A program made the translations under genes and the position numbers. From Symbiodinium natans (Eukaryota; Sar; Dinophyceae; Suessiales; Symbiodiniaceae): 64,000 nucleotides of DNA. The stretch is taken from positions 335,001-399,000 of the forward strand of contig CAJNDS010002439.1 of NCBI GenBank assembly GCA_905221605.1, written 5' to 3'. Each line of letters opens with the position of its first letter. The stretch's first letter is position 1. Shown piece by piece: positions 35,843 through 47,352 of the stretch. The notes beneath the pieces are model-generated. The model ran no database searches and was not told the origin of the DNA. It was given only the letters and a program-made list of their open reading frames with translations.

Positions 35843-36065
35843 TGTTGATGTGTGAGTACGGGCTTAGCCCGTCAGCATGCCCAGGACTCTTCCAGGCTTA
35901 ACAATTGCCCGTCGCATCGCTCGGTCGACTCAGCTTGGCCCCTTCGCTCTTAAACTTGAAAACTTCACAAAACGCAAAAGCTTGAGAAAGCCACATCGGT
36001 CAGAGCCCTCAGTCGCGGCTCCGCGGCCTGCAACAAAAGGAGGTTCATGGCACTTAAGAACCAAG

Positions 36066-36162
36066 CTTGGAGGTTCATGGTACAGTGTGCTTCATAACCA
36101 ACTGTAACTGTACTTCTAAGTGTTCTTATTAACCATGTAAATCAGTACCATGAACCTCCAAG
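36066..36162. mobile_element. MITE-like element, family D
   Basis: A perfect 18-bp inverted repeat, CTTGGAGGTTCATGGTAC and its complement, lies at 36066-36083 and 36145-36162. A partial copy of the same end (GGAGGTTCATGGCAC) lies just before it at 36039. No coding capacity. The flanks out to 36824 hold no supported exon. Confidence 0.7.
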
Positions 36163-36824
36163 TGGTTCAATATTGCATGCTCGGCCCAGATGAGCAAACA
36201 GCAAATGCAGCTCGGGGGAATTAGGACCTTGCATCTGGAACGACAAGTGGTCGACACAACCTTGCTACCTAAAAATCGGCAACTACTGGCCTCACCCTAA
36301 CCCCAAACCATACAGCAAACCTTTCATCATTAATCATCTGGCCTGTTTCCGACAGGACGATTGTCTGACCTGTGTGGAGAAGGACTGCAATCAGCAGCTC
36401 GTCTCACCCCAAAACGCTGGAACCTTAAACCCCCCGGCCTGTTTCCACAAGTGTCTGTCATTGGGCGCGTTCCGTGGAGAAAGTTCCGCATGTCGCACAG
36501 CTCCTTCGGCGAGCTTACGACATTACGTAAAATAAAGCTCCATCTTCGGAAAGAACCTATAGGAGACCAGGGCAACCCCCAAATGTGATGGCTTCGGGGG
36601 AACGAGGCATCAAGAGCACTTGAGAAGTTCCGTCACTACAGCGTGTTTCTGCGACATGGCCTGTTTGGGGCTCCTGTCACGGCCCTGGCAACTCCGCTTG
36701 CCAGAATCTGCACATGCTTGACTGCGCCACCACCGGCAATCCTTGACTTGTCCCAGCTGTTTCCTACACCGAAGTTCTCTACGAGTCGCAGGTCCTCGCC
36801 CAGTCGCCACACGCGAGCATCCAC

Positions 36825-36905
36825 CGATCGAAGGAGTCGGAGAGTTTGGACTGTGGCCACCGGCACATCTTGCAGGAACAAGTTCCTCATCTCACAGAAA
36901 GTCAT
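36825..36905 (-). CDS. Channel exon: helix after EF-hands
   Basis: It contains D-V-P-V-A-T-V-Q-T-L-R-L-L-R, which I associate with the segment following the second EF-hand in dinoflagellate channels. It is the last segment recognised downstream. Confidence 0.5.
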
Positions 36906-39900
36906 CGCACGGCATGGGGAGGGCCTGGATTTGGGGACTTGGGCCCACTGCTGGAGAGGGCAAGGCCCATGAAGCACCAAGTTCCCGAAGCCCTCAACCC
37001 AGAAGTTGCGATGCTCGGGCACACACAGACGACTCAAGGAAGCCCTACATGCAAATGCAGGGTGGCAAGCTCTGCACGTTTTACGTGCAGAACGCGACTG
37101 CCGGCAAACCGCCTAAACACCGACAAAAGCGAAGGGGGTAGAGCCGACCGGCCTTTGGAGCGTGGAAGGGTTCGTTTAGGGTTTAGGGTTTAGGGTTTCG
37201 GGTTTCGGGTTTAGGTTTAGGGTTTCGGGTTTCGGGTTTAGGGTTTAGGGTTTAGGGCTTAGGGTTTAGGGTTTAGGGTGCCTGTGAAAACTATAGGGAT
37301 CAAAAGGGGCCAAGCCGCAGGAGGCCATCCACGAACTCTTCCTGAGAAGCTGGCTTCATCTGACTCGGGCCGGGTATGCAAGGGTCCTGAAGCCATCTAA
37401 AAGTACGGTTTAGGGTTTAGGGTTTAGGGTTTAGGGTTTAGGGTTTAGGGTTTAGGGTTTAGGGTTTAGGGTTTAGGGTTTAGGGTTTAAGGTTTAGGGT
37501 TTAGGGTTTAGGGTTTAGGCTACTGCTTGTGCGTTTTGGACCCTGTAAATGCAGTACTGCCCTTTAGTGTGAGATACTACGTTGAGGGCACGCCGTGTGC
37601 ACTGACTCCCACAAACTCCACGAGCTGTAGCTGCAGGCAAGTCGCTCTCGTCAGCTCTCCTCCCCCATCCACGTCCAGCATCTCAAAGACCTTCCGGCCG
37701 CACGGGCAGCAGACTCTCTCAGAAACTTTGAACTTCCCCTGCTTTACAAGATCCTGAGACAAGGTTTGGACTTGAGACTTTTGTGGCGCTTGGACTCCCA
37801 GGGCCGGGAAAGCTGAAACTGGCGAGGCTAAGATTTCCGGAGGCGCGGCTGAGACGGCGTTGAGCATTCAGGCCAAAGTTTACGAAACACACGGGTTCTT
37901 TCATTTCTTTCTCGCTGGAACTCGTTTGAGGCCTTGAAGCCTAGGGTGCGGAACCTGCCGACATGTGAAGACAGGGCCTTGAAACGCTGGAACGACGATC
38001 TTGCCGGTGAAGGCTTTGCAGCATGCGAGACCGTGCTCCACTAGTCACCCAGAATGGCGGCAAACCCTTGGCAGCGGTGGGTCTCAGGATGTCTCAGGCA
38101 CCAAGCAACGCAAGACCTGATCCTGCGGAGCAGCATTCGTCGCACAGAAAACCCAGTTCAATGCCTCTTCCTACTTTTGGGCTGGACCGATGTGCTTCGG
38201 GAGCCCGGAAGTCTTTCTGACCGTACTGATGCGGAGGATGGAACCGGATCTCGAGCATCCATTTCAATGTGGTTCCAACAGAATCCCATTTCTGACTCTG
38301 ACATCGAACACGCGAGGTTACGCCGCAATCTTTCGACAGAGTCTTAGCCGTCCAGGCCTCATGCATTGAAGACACTCGGCTCTTGTTTCGCAGCTCCTCA
38401 GGAATCACATCCACCTCGGCGAGAACGCGCAAGAGCGGAGATTTTACAAGAAAGTTATGTGACTTAGCGTTGCATGTGCATCAAGCATCCGAGTCACGGG
38501 TACCATGGACATCTCTTCCACCGTCAGCGTACCAGAACCATCCTGCAACACCGGCTTACCCGACGCCTACATCACGAGCTGGAGCCCGGTGCAGAAACGC
38601 GACACAGAAGCTGAATGCGTGAGCTGCAAGAAACTTTTTGGTCCTTGTCAATGTCGTTGAATATTTGCAGCAGCCTCAATGCAAACAAGCTACTTTTGGC
38701 ACTGCAATACAGTAAACACCAAGAGTCTTCAGCTTGACGGTGACTGCTGCCTAGAGCCCTGGAAAGCATGTCTCTTGACCAAAAACATTGTGGGAGGCAG
38801 GTCTCTCTAAGACCCTAAAAGCAGGTCATCTTCACACATGGAGGCGTCACCAACTACACAATGCCAACCTTGGCATAACAAGTTCTATCCCCTCGGATCC
38901 GTTGAATGGCCATGGGACCGTGGCATCTGGCTCTTTAGCTTCTCCTGCGCAGCACCCACCAGCAACCTCTCTGACTTTGAACATGAGCCCTCAACGCGCT
39001 AAGCCAAACACGCCTTCGAGCAATTGGGCAGGGCTGGCCAGGATTTAGGGAACTGGGGGCAATTCCTGGAGGTCGAGCTTCTCGAGCTCTTTGTCTGCCG
39101 AGGCGTTCTCCAGCGCGCCTACGCAGACTCACCGGCCGCGGGGGGCAGCCCGCACAAAAAGTCACAGGTCGAATTGATTCCCAGCCTTCAACCAGCACAG
39201 CCGTCACCTGACAGATTTTGACGTGTCCAATCCGTATCCACGGAGTCACCGGTGCTGCTAGATCGCGAGTCCCGAGATGGTACAAGAACATCCAGCGCTA
39301 CGAGCAAGTTGATAGTCGAGCATCCGTACAGGGACTAGCGGTCACTAGCGAAAGCGACGCCCTTCTTTGTCACATAAGGTCCAAGATCTTCTATCACAAC
39401 AGCCGGATGTATCCTACTGCATGTGGCATGACGACCGGTAGCAACATGGCTTCTTGGCTGCCCACCAAGTTCATGAGCGAAATAGAGACAAAAAGGATGA
39501 TGAAGAAAAAGTACCTCAGACAATCAACAACTCACTCTCTTGAGACTCTTGAGGGGACAACTTGGTGCGCAAACTCGAACAACCCTCGGAGCATTTGCCT
39601 CACGCAGTATCATTACTGCCAAGCTAGACTGTAGGTTTTCGCGGCTCGAGGTCTGTTCCAAGCCTAATGATACGATCCTTGCCAACATCCCGAGCACTGA
39701 ATCCACAGGCCTTTCCCTGTCTTGTGTCCGGCCCAGCCACAGCGCCAGCCACGGCTTTTGGGTTATGAGGGGTACGTAGATGGGAGCGACAGAGTCAAGC
39801 GTCACGAACCTCAAGGCAAAGGGCATCAAGATCACAACTTTCGACGCGCAATGCCGAAGCATGCGCACTTCCACACGCACATCGCACATGTTATTTGATT

Positions 39901-42900
39901 CTTGACCATGAAAACGCATCAGGCCCCACACGCAAGCGGGAGCAGGATATCACGCATACGGGTCATGGGTCATGCTGTGAAAGCAAGCCCCCATGCACAT
40001 GGACCTCCAAAAAAGACAACGTGGACTGAGTGTAACATGCCATAATGACCTTTAACTTGATTGATGTTGCATACGTGCTCAGAAGAAGATGCTCGTCACC
40101 GACCAAACCATTGGCGTTTGCAGCTGTGTCTTTCCACTGCCGGACGCACCATGATTCAACCACATCTTAACATGAAGAGCGGCACTGAGCCTGTACAACA
40201 CACAGGCATCAGAACTCGTAGCACAGACGTATTCTGCGAAGGCTCGCATGTGGAGCCGAAAGAACTGAACACGAATCCCACACGAGAACATGGCGCATGC
40301 ACCCTACCGACCCCTCATCAAATGCAACTTGGCCACGACGTAAGTGTCAGCAGCGTGCCTGTCGCAGGTGCGGGTGCTTACACAACAGACCCCCCCATGC
40401 CCAGGACCAGTCTGGGAAGCTCTGATCCCTGGCTCCCTCCTCGAAGCCAAAAACTCTTGGTGCCAGGGTACTTGGCAGCGTCCCGAAGTAACGGCTCACA
40501 ATCTCTCCCGTCTCGGTGTGCACCTTAAGGTCCTCGGGCCACAGGGCGTCACATCACAGGGCACGGCACTTGCGGGAGCGCTGCTTGGAGGTTTGGGTCT
40601 ACAGCGTCCCAGAAACCATCTCAACATCATCTGAAACAAAAAACAAGGCAGCATGCCCCTGGAAGCCAAGGGTCCGTATCTTTGGTGATGATCTCGATAC
40701 CTGAATCCGGCTTTCAAAGCTTGGAGGCTACGGTCTGCCTCCAGCGTTTGGAGCCCCTTTTTTGGGGACGCGCCTAAGCATGCAGCGATGTACAGCGTCA
40801 GCACCACCAGCACCAGGGTTGACACCATGGCATTTGCAGAGGTGAGGAGACCGTTCACGAGTCTCCAGACCTGGGGCAAGAAGCAACAAAGGTGGCCATG
40901 GTGGCCCTGTGTGGCCTCTCCTCGCTCCGATGAAGCAGATCCATCTGTGCCCAGCAGCGGTGCGAAACTGCTTCAGCAACCGCAGAGCACGGATGAGGCG
41001 CAGCAGCCGTAGCGAGCGAACGACCAGCAAAGATTCTAGCTCCTTCGGGGCAGTGATCGGGAGTTCCGAGGAAGCCCCCCCGCGCAACAAGGCACCAAGC
41101 CCAGCCTTGACCTGCAAACCCAGGGGTTGAGCGATGAGGCTGAGCACCCCAACAAGCACCAACGAGAAGTCCAGCAGACACCTGGTGCATCGGAGGTTGC
41201 CACCCACATACCCTGCTGCCGCCCATGGCTTAGACGCTTAGAATACCATTGTCAGCCTTGCTTCCAGCTTAACTTGCGCCTGGTTCTGGATGGTCTAACA
41301 TCTTCTATCTAGGGCGCGGGGGTACAAACCTGGCAGCCGCAAAGAGCCTGATTTGGTGCATGCAGATGTGGGCCCCGATTCTTCTCCAGCCCTCCTTCAA
41401 GATCGGTGCATGTTCAGAGAAGGCTGCCGTCTCCCCACGGGCCGCTTGCAATCTGACCGCTGTGTCTCCAAGAGGCTGTCTAGTGCGGTGCGCGGGCCCT
41501 AAGTGCAGCCAATAAACAACCACCCGTACTGGGAGCAGGGGCAGAGTAGAACAATATGTGCCTGCACTGCACAATCCTGCCATGCGGCATGCGCCCAAAG
41601 CCAGCATGGCCGAACGAATACAATGTAAAGCCGCAGAAATCGAAGTCGAGAAGGGAAGAAGGTTACAGTCCTGGGGCGCCGGCCAGGAGTCGGTGAAACA
41701 CTTGCGCACTCCCCAGGCCAGCAGGCGCACGAGAAACTCCGCGATGTAGGCCATCACAAATGCGAAATCCAGCCTCAGGAGATCAGAAGCAGATGAGCCC
41801 CTAGAAAGCAGCCTCTTTTGTAAAAATGCCATCGCAGAAGCCTGGGATGAAAGAAGCGGACTAATGACGGGTGCGAAACAAACCGTCCACTGCAAGAACA
41901 AAGAGGGTCTAGGCTGTAGGGATTTGACAAGGGTTTAGGGTTTAGTGTTTAGGATTTAGGGTTTAGGGTTTAAGCTTGTACAACAAGAAGACCATTGCAA
42001 GTTTGACACCGTGTAGAGCAACAACTTCGAGGCAACTTTCGGGCAAAGACATGCTGCACATGCCCCTTTGATACAGATTCTTGACAGGCGGCCAGTACAT
42101 CCAGCCAATCTCATCCTGGCCCGTCAGCCTCATCACTTGTTGCGCTGGCCCCTCTCAGCTTGACATCTCTGGCACAGTTGCTCCTCAACCGTACTTGTGG
42201 CATCTAGACCGGAAGACTCATGTCCCAAGAGCCCAACACCCCTTAATTAAGGGTTTTTCCTTAGATCCCTTTTCAATTTGAGGTATATTTCTTAATCCGC
42301 CGAGGCCTTAGGCCGTAGGTGTCGCGCAACCTTGCCCGTGAATCTCCCAAAACCCTAAATTTGAAACCCGTCATGTGCGAGCATTGTGTTTGCGAATGGG
42401 GAGGGCTGCCCCAACCCCCCCCCCCCCGGCTGTTTAAATCCGCTCCAAAGCATCTATAAATCTTTTTGAAACCCATTATGCGAGCATCTTGCTTGCAACG
42501 GGACTGCGCGCCCCCACATTTGCAAACAAGATGTTCGCATGATGGGTTTCAAAAAAGATTCATAGATGCTCTGACGCAAAAGCTTGCACAGCCTGAACAA
42601 GCGGGGGGGTTGGGGCTGGTGCAGCCTCCCCCATTTGCAAACCAGATGCTCGCATGATGGGTTTCAAAAGATGCATAGATGCTTTCAAGCAAAAAGCCTG
42701 CACGGCCTGAAAAACGGCTTAAAGCCCTTTATTTTCCACTTTTGGCCTGAAATGGGTACCCATTTAGGGGGCACTTCAGCCTGCCATAGGGGCCCCCGCC
42801 CCGCCCCCCCCACCCCTGCCCCCCCTTCCCCCACCAGGCCTCCGGGGCCTTTCTTGTTACAGAAGCTCCGGCCGAGGCAGGTCGCGTAGTGTTCTCTTTA

Positions 42901-43085
42901 AGGGGTATGGGGCTCTCCGGGTCATTGTTCTAGGTTGATCCCTCCGCTAGTAGGTTGGAGTACTGAGCAGGGCCAGGTCGGTGGGAAATACAACCAAGGC
43001 ACGAGGACTGAACCTCCAGCCCGACACACACGGCATTCACCAGAATGACCAGGCCCATGACATAGTCGAACATCTTCTTCGACGC
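36825..43085 (-). CDS. Voltage-gated cation channel with C-terminal EF-hands (multi-exon gene, partial)
   Basis: Eleven minus-strand segments in a consistent order match the layout of a voltage-gated Ca2+/Na+ channel repeat: S1 (43085-43005), S2 (41785-41683), S3-S4 (41181-40959), S5 (40871-40769), turret/pore start (40538-40466), pore-to-S6 segment (39820-39735), end of S6 (39207-39187), post-S6 helix (39116-39057), EF-hand 1 (38690-38630), linker (38420-38382), EF-hand 2 (37695-37640) and a final helix (36905-36825). The protein would act in a membrane as a voltage- and perhaps calcium-modulated channel. Segment boundaries are approximate because dinoflagellate introns are not reliably GT-AG. 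The selectivity-filter residues and most of S6 were not located, so ion selectivity is unknown. Introns contain TTTAGGG arrays and MITE-like elements. The N-terminus and any further channel repeats were not found. The family call rests on S1, S4, S5 and the EF-hands read together. Confidence 0.72.
37170..37282 (+). repeat. TTTAGGG/TTTCGGG array inside the channel gene
   Basis: About 16 units with TTTCGGG variants. It lies between the EF-hand 2 exon and the last recognised exon, so it is probably intronic. Confidence 0.88.
37407..37520 (+). repeat. TTTAGGG array inside the channel gene
   Basis: About 16 nearly perfect units, in the same inferred intron as the array at 37170. Confidence 0.9.
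37640..37695 (-). CDS. Channel exon: EF-hand 2
   Basis: F-E-M-L-D-V-D-G-G-G-E-L matches the start of a calcium-binding loop (D at 1, D at 3, G at 6). Confidence 0.6.
38382..38420 (-). CDS. Channel exon: inter-EF-hand linker
   Basis: A short segment, A-E-V-D-V-I-P-E-E-L-R-N-K, typical of the region between two EF-hands. Confidence depends on its position. Confidence 0.4.
38630..38690 (-). CDS. Channel exon: EF-hand 1
   Basis: L-L-Q-I-F-N-D-I-D-K-D-Q: an amphipathic helix running into the acidic start of an EF-hand loop (D-x-D-x-D). Confidence 0.5.
39057..39116 (-). CDS. Channel exon: post-S6 helix
   Basis: It reads A-L-E-N-A-S-A-D-K-E-L-E-K-L, the charged helix expected directly after S6. 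The small upstream segment at 39207-39187 (V-T-A-V-L-V-E) would be the end of S6. Confidence 0.6.
39735..39820 (-). CDS. Channel exon: pore-to-S6 segment
   Basis: It contains T-L-D-S-V-A-P-I-Y-V-P-L-I and K-P-W-L-A-L, which I associate with the segment leading into S6 in dinoflagellate channels. Confidence 0.6.
40466..40538 (-). CDS. Channel exon: turret/pore start
   Basis: It contains R-Y-F-G-T-L-P-S-T-L preceded by an acidic stretch. Compare the F-G-(S/T)-(L/I)-x-x-(S/T) motif before the pore helix of Ca2+/Na+ channels. Confidence 0.55.
40769..40871 (-). CDS. Channel exon: S5
   Basis: V-W-R-L-V-N-G-L-L followed by about 22 hydrophobic residues (V-S-T-L-V-L-V-V-L-T-L-Y-I). It joins naturally to the K-Q-F-R-T end of the S4 exon. 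Confidence 0.7.
40959..41181 (-). CDS. Channel exon: S3 and S4 voltage sensor
   Basis: S3 is the hydrophobic stretch following L-D-F-S-L-V-L-V. S4 reads V-V-R-S-L-R-L-L-R-L-I-R-A-L-R, with arginine at every third position, the signature of a voltage sensor. Confidence 0.8.
41683..41785 (-). CDS. Channel exon: S2
   Basis: A hydrophobic segment with the conserved acidic residue and end motif: A-E-F-L-V-R-L-L-A-W-G, then F-T-D-S-W, expected just before S3. Confidence 0.7.
42239..42295. mobile_element. MITE-like element, family C, in the channel S1-S2 intron
   Basis: CCCCTTAATTAAGGG at the left, and a core ending AGGTATATTTCTTAA like the copy at 459-530. A short TTTAGGG run is also present at 41930-41975. 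Confidence 0.4.
42372..42725. repeat. Second locus of the G/C hairpin repeat, partly inverted
   Basis: GATGGGTTTCAA and CATTTGCAAAC blocks with G-tract/C-tract arms occur twice in plus orientation (42510-42725) and once inverted (42372-42490). They are homologous to 20011-21318. The locus lies in the inferred S1-S2 intron. Confidence 0.7.
43005..43085 (-). CDS. Channel exon: S1
   Basis: It contains K-K-M-F-D-Y-V-M-G-L-V-I-L-V-N-A-V-C-V-G-L-E, the standard S1 pattern (F-D-x-x-M-G-x-V-I then N-A then G-x-E). Upstream 43.1-44.8 kb shows no further segment I can assign. Confidence 0.7.
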
Positions 43086-44827
43086 CAGGCAAAAACACCA
43101 GTATCTCAGCAGTGACAGGTAGATGTCAGGATGTTCTTGGTAGGATATTCTTGGCTGTGTCAGGCGGCTGCGGGTGCGGGCCTAGCATGAAAATGGCCTC
43201 ACACTTCACACTTTCTTCAGCATATGGCAGGAATCAGACGGAGCCTGCGAACATTTCATCCAGCTGAACCTAACCGGCCAGGGAGCCTCAGGCGGATCCA
43301 CAGGCTGTGGTTCTCGTGGTGGTAGTGGTGGTCTTGTTCGGCCATCGAGTGCTCCTTACCGGACCCGACTTTTGAGGACATGCATGGAGATACGGTGCTG
43401 AGGAAGTAAGCCATCCAACTCATGATGCGTATGCTCTCTCTTTGTTTTGCTCTCGGATGATGAACGGCAGACGATGTGGGCATTTCAAGCAAAGTGCTGG
43501 CCTCAAGCCGCGGGCAGACCATGATTTTAATCGCAAACAGTTTGCGACCTCTTTCGCAACCCCTTGGGCTCTTCAAGGCAAATACGGCAGATACACCCCC
43601 CCAGGCAGGCTCCTCCTCTCTGAAGAGTCTTTCCCAGATGGAACCTGCAAAGGACACTCGTCTGGAAAACTGCGGAGCTTGTGCCGAAGTCCGGCTCCAA
43701 GTTGGGCAGTCGGGCGCAGCATGTACGAAGATTTGAGAAATTATGATTCATTCTACGACCATTCCTGTGTACAGGAAACTAAACAAAAAACCCTGCACGT
43801 TGACCTAGATTTCCGGCATTCCTGAAGGATGTTGTCGGCGCAATTTAAGCGGTGTACCAAAGCTGGCACATGACAGTCCCTCCAGTTATCCAGTGCCTGC
43901 GTGGGATTGCGATACTGGGCACTTGCCGCTGCAGCAAGCCATACATATTCTGCCATGAAGCCTGCTGCGAAAATCTTGGAGTCCGCCGTGCCTGGCCATT
44001 AAGATCGCTCAATGTTTTTGAGTTCGAACAAAATGACACCTGAGCCTCCACGTGTGGCACTCACTGTGTTGGAAAAAGAATCCGAGCATGAACGGGCAAC
44101 CCTTTGCTGCGGCCAGGGCATTGCCCCGCAAAGAAGGCATCAGACATAGAACTCTGGTACGTAGCACAATGAAGTCCCAACATTCCCAGCTTCCCCCCTG
44201 GCATGCACCCAGGGCCTCTTGAGCTAATGATGCCACGGAGGTTCTGAACCGCGCCCGGGGGCGGGATGTGGCTGGGCCGAGGCTCCTCAGAAGAGAGCAG
44301 CCTTTGAACGCAAAGCTGGCCATGAAAGGCGGAGGACCCAAACCCAAAACAGTGCTGATCTGCAGAGCCCCAAGCCAAACTGCAAGCCCCGATGGCCCTA
44401 CGTCCAAATCTAGGAGCCGGATAAGCCTCCAAGAGCCTGTCATCCACACATTAACACACATCTGCTGTCTTCTTCATATGACATCGACGTGAAGCATCCT
44501 TCTTCTGAGTGCTCAAAAATTCTCAGAGACACCCACAAGCCGAAACCCACTAGAACCCCTTCCCGAGCCTTCGGAGCGCCACTGCCCGGTTCCTTCGCAT
44601 GCTCACAGGTCCCACCCAGGCCACCAGGCCCGCGCGCTTCCTTGCAAGGGGGTTGGGGTTCCCTTAAGGCCGCACAGAAACCGCAAGGATGCTGGTGGTC
44701 ATGATTCATACAGCAAGTGTTGCCTTCTTGAGGTGTTCGCAACCGCACGGGGAAACACTCCCATATATCACATGGACGTCTTCGGACGCTCCCTGAGTTC
44801 CAAAGCCCGCTCTTCGGCCCTCAAGGG

Positions 44828-45130
44828 TCAACATAAGGCCTTATTGGCCCGCAAACCAACTACCTTCCACCACCCTCCAACCACCCTCCTCCCAGGCGCC
44901 TTGCACTTCGGGCACTCGGCCTTCAGGCTGAGGCTCGTGGCCTCTGCCAGCACCGTCCGCGAGAACTGCCGGGAGGACCGGAGAAAGGCCTCCCCAGAGG
45001 CTCTCTCCGACGAAGAGGGCTGAAAGGATTGAGTTTGGGCTGAAGGCTTAGGCAGGGGGGCATCTTTGAGGCATTGCCGTCTTGGGGGTGTGTATGACTG
45101 TCGGCCCTTCTTGCTAATTAGAGGCGCCAA
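44828..45130 (-). CDS. Possible exon with a CPKC motif, unknown product
   Basis: A 100-codon minus-strand open stretch, basic and serine-rich, with a single C-P-K-C pair near its end. It could be an upstream exon of the channel or of another minus-strand gene. No domain is recognised. Confidence 0.2.
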   Translation of the reverse strand: MAPLISKKGRQSYTPPRRQCLKDAPLPKPSAQTQSFQPSSSERASGEAFLRSSRQFSRTVLAEATSLSLKAECPKCKAPGRRVVGGWWKVVGLRANKALC

Positions 45131-46292
45131 GGCCCAGGCCCAGTGCCTTCATCCGGGCGTCGTGACCGGGCTGTGGCGCCGGGGTGATGGGGCTCCGGGG
45201 CTCTTCGCCCTCCTGGCTTCTTGCGATTTAGCGGCTAAGAAGATGGAGCCAAGGGGGCCCTTGGGGGCTGCTTTGTGGAGCTTCAAGCGGGCTTTCAGAA
45301 TCATGGGCTTCCAGGGATTTCAGGGAAGGGAGCTTTGGGTTGTGAGGTGTCGACTCGGTTTCTGCAAGGGCATCTGGCTGGCAGCCCGAGACTATTCACC
45401 GTGCTTGCTAAACATTATTGAGCCCCAAGCCCCTGAACTTCACAAAAACCCCCCACCCCACCAAAGCCACTAAACCTGCCGACCCTCCTCAAGCCCCCAA
45501 AAAGCTCAACCTCACCAAGCCCTCAAGGACCACGGCAAGCCCCCAAAGCCATTCATGTCAAGTGGGAGCCGGGGGAACCCGACGCGGATGAAAGTATCTG
45601 CTGTAGGCGAACTGCCCCGTCAGCTCGGAGCCTGGCCACTTTAGGATTTTTGAGGGGGCTTTTCGCGGTTTTAGGGTTTAGAGTTGATTTTGAGGGGCTT
45701 TTTGGGTTTACATGGGTTGACCCGAAGCCCCCGACTACCCTCAATTCTTCCCTCGGTTTCCCTCGGTTTTCCCTAAGGACCATTCTAAGAGGTCCAGGTA
45801 GGGCAGGCAGGGTTTGGGGATGGGTTTAGGGTTCTAGGGCTGTAAGCCTCTCAGGGCTCTCACCCAAAGCTCTAAACCCTAGCTACTTGCACTTGGGCAG
45901 CTTTACGGGCTTTGTGTTTACGGGGAGTAGCAGGGGAGGCAGTAAGGTTTTTGGGATGTTTGTGGCCTTCGCAAAGCTTCACTACCTCTATGAAGACCCA
46001 AAACATACATACGAGTTGAACCGTGAGCTTTCTAAGTCCTCCGAACGACAGCAGCCAAAGGCACTCGCAACCCTCCATCTAGATCATTGAAACATCCAAG
46101 GGGCTTTCATGAGCTGGCATCTACATCCGTTGTTCGTTCCCAACTGTGGGTTCCTTCAAGATCTGGAAAATGTCTGCATACTGTTGCGGTGAGCCACCCT
46201 TGGGGCAGCCACAATATTGCGACGTTAGGAGCTTCATGTTTCAAGGTCCAGAATGATGCCACTACATTGCTTAAAAAATGCCTGGCAAAAAC
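45131..46292. other. No recognised gene
   Basis: Unique sequence with a few isolated telomere-like units (45660, 45820). A plus-strand frame at 45066-45473 resembles no family. Confidence 0.35.
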
Positions 46293-46460
46293 ACTCCCCG
46301 AAACCCCAAGACCCCAAACCCCGAACCCTAAGCCCGCAACCCCAAACCCTAAACCCCAAACCCCGCGGTCTTTGCAACCATCGCGCTAGGCTCTCTGCCC
46401 GGATGCCTTCCGACCCTGAGCCCTAAACCCTAAACCCTAAACCCTAAACCCGGAACCCTA
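46293..46460 (-). repeat. C-rich telomere-like arrays
   Basis: CCCTAAA, CCCCAAA and CCCGAAA units at 46298-46365 and 46418-46460, with about 50 bp of unique DNA between. Confidence 0.8.
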
Positions 46461-46556
46461 AACCACACGACCGCGGTCGCACCTTCGCTTCTGGGGCTGG
46501 CCAAACCTGAAAGCGTGGGCCAGGAGGTGCAGTCTGAGAAGCAACCCAGCGGTTTA

Positions 46557-46650
46557 GGGTTTAGGGTTTTAGAAGTTTAGAAGTTTGGAAGTTTGGAAGT
46601 TTAGTAGAAGTTTAGAAGTTTAGACGTTTAGGGTTTAGGGTTTAGGGGCA
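46557..46650 (+). repeat. TTTAGGG units flanking a TTTAGAAG variant array
   Basis: The centre (46571-46632) is about seven units of TTTAGAAG or TTTGGAAG, with ordinary TTTAGGG at both ends. It is a locally expanded telomere-unit variant. Confidence 0.75.
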
Positions 46651-46724
46651 ACTACTCCACACCAAGCCCCACGGTTCGATGGGGCCATATTCTGGACAGC
46701 CCCCAGTAAAGAACAGTCACCGGC

Positions 46725-46840
46725 TCACGGAGTTCAAAAACGTATGTGTGATGAAAGCCAAGACGCTCCCGTGGCTCGTCTCTTCCAGAAGCGCATGGAA
46801 CGACTCCAGGCACAACTTCTGCTCATCGTAGATGCCCTGT
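46725..46840 (-). CDS. Possible exon, unknown product
   Basis: About 38 codons reading G-I-Y-D-E-Q-K-L-C-L-E-S-F-H and then a hydrophobic end. This short frame has a more protein-like composition than the longer overlapping frame on the same strand. No family was recognised. Confidence 0.25.
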
Positions 46841-47352
46841 TCGTGGGCACAGCATCATCTGCCCGCGCAAATCTATGGAATCTATGGCAGTGACGATCGT
46901 AAAATTCGCACATGCACAACATTGTGCCCGAGGCGTTCATGCAGGAAATCTGCGCTTGAGAGAAAAGCTTGAAGCAACGCTCACTGGACGACCCCGCGAC
47001 TGCAACACCGGCACCACCGTTCTCGACACCCACAAGCTCATGCTGGAGGCCATAACTCCTATAACTCTTCTGGCTATGAGCCTCGACGCGTCCCCCGTCA
47101 CTCGCCCCACCTGCAGCGACCAGCGGAGTCGATGCCACTTCTCGGCCTACCAGTCCAACAAGGCCCACCAAAGATGTTGGGGTTGCGCTCGCTTATGATT
47201 CTATCTGCCTGGCTGCCGAAATTGGGCAACCAGTACGAAATTCAGTAGCTGGAAGCTTGCTGCTCAGTGTGTCTCCACACATCGGTTGGCCCCGGCCGGC
47301 CGGGACTCTACAAACATGGCGCAAGCTGCTTGACATACAGCGCATACATTTA

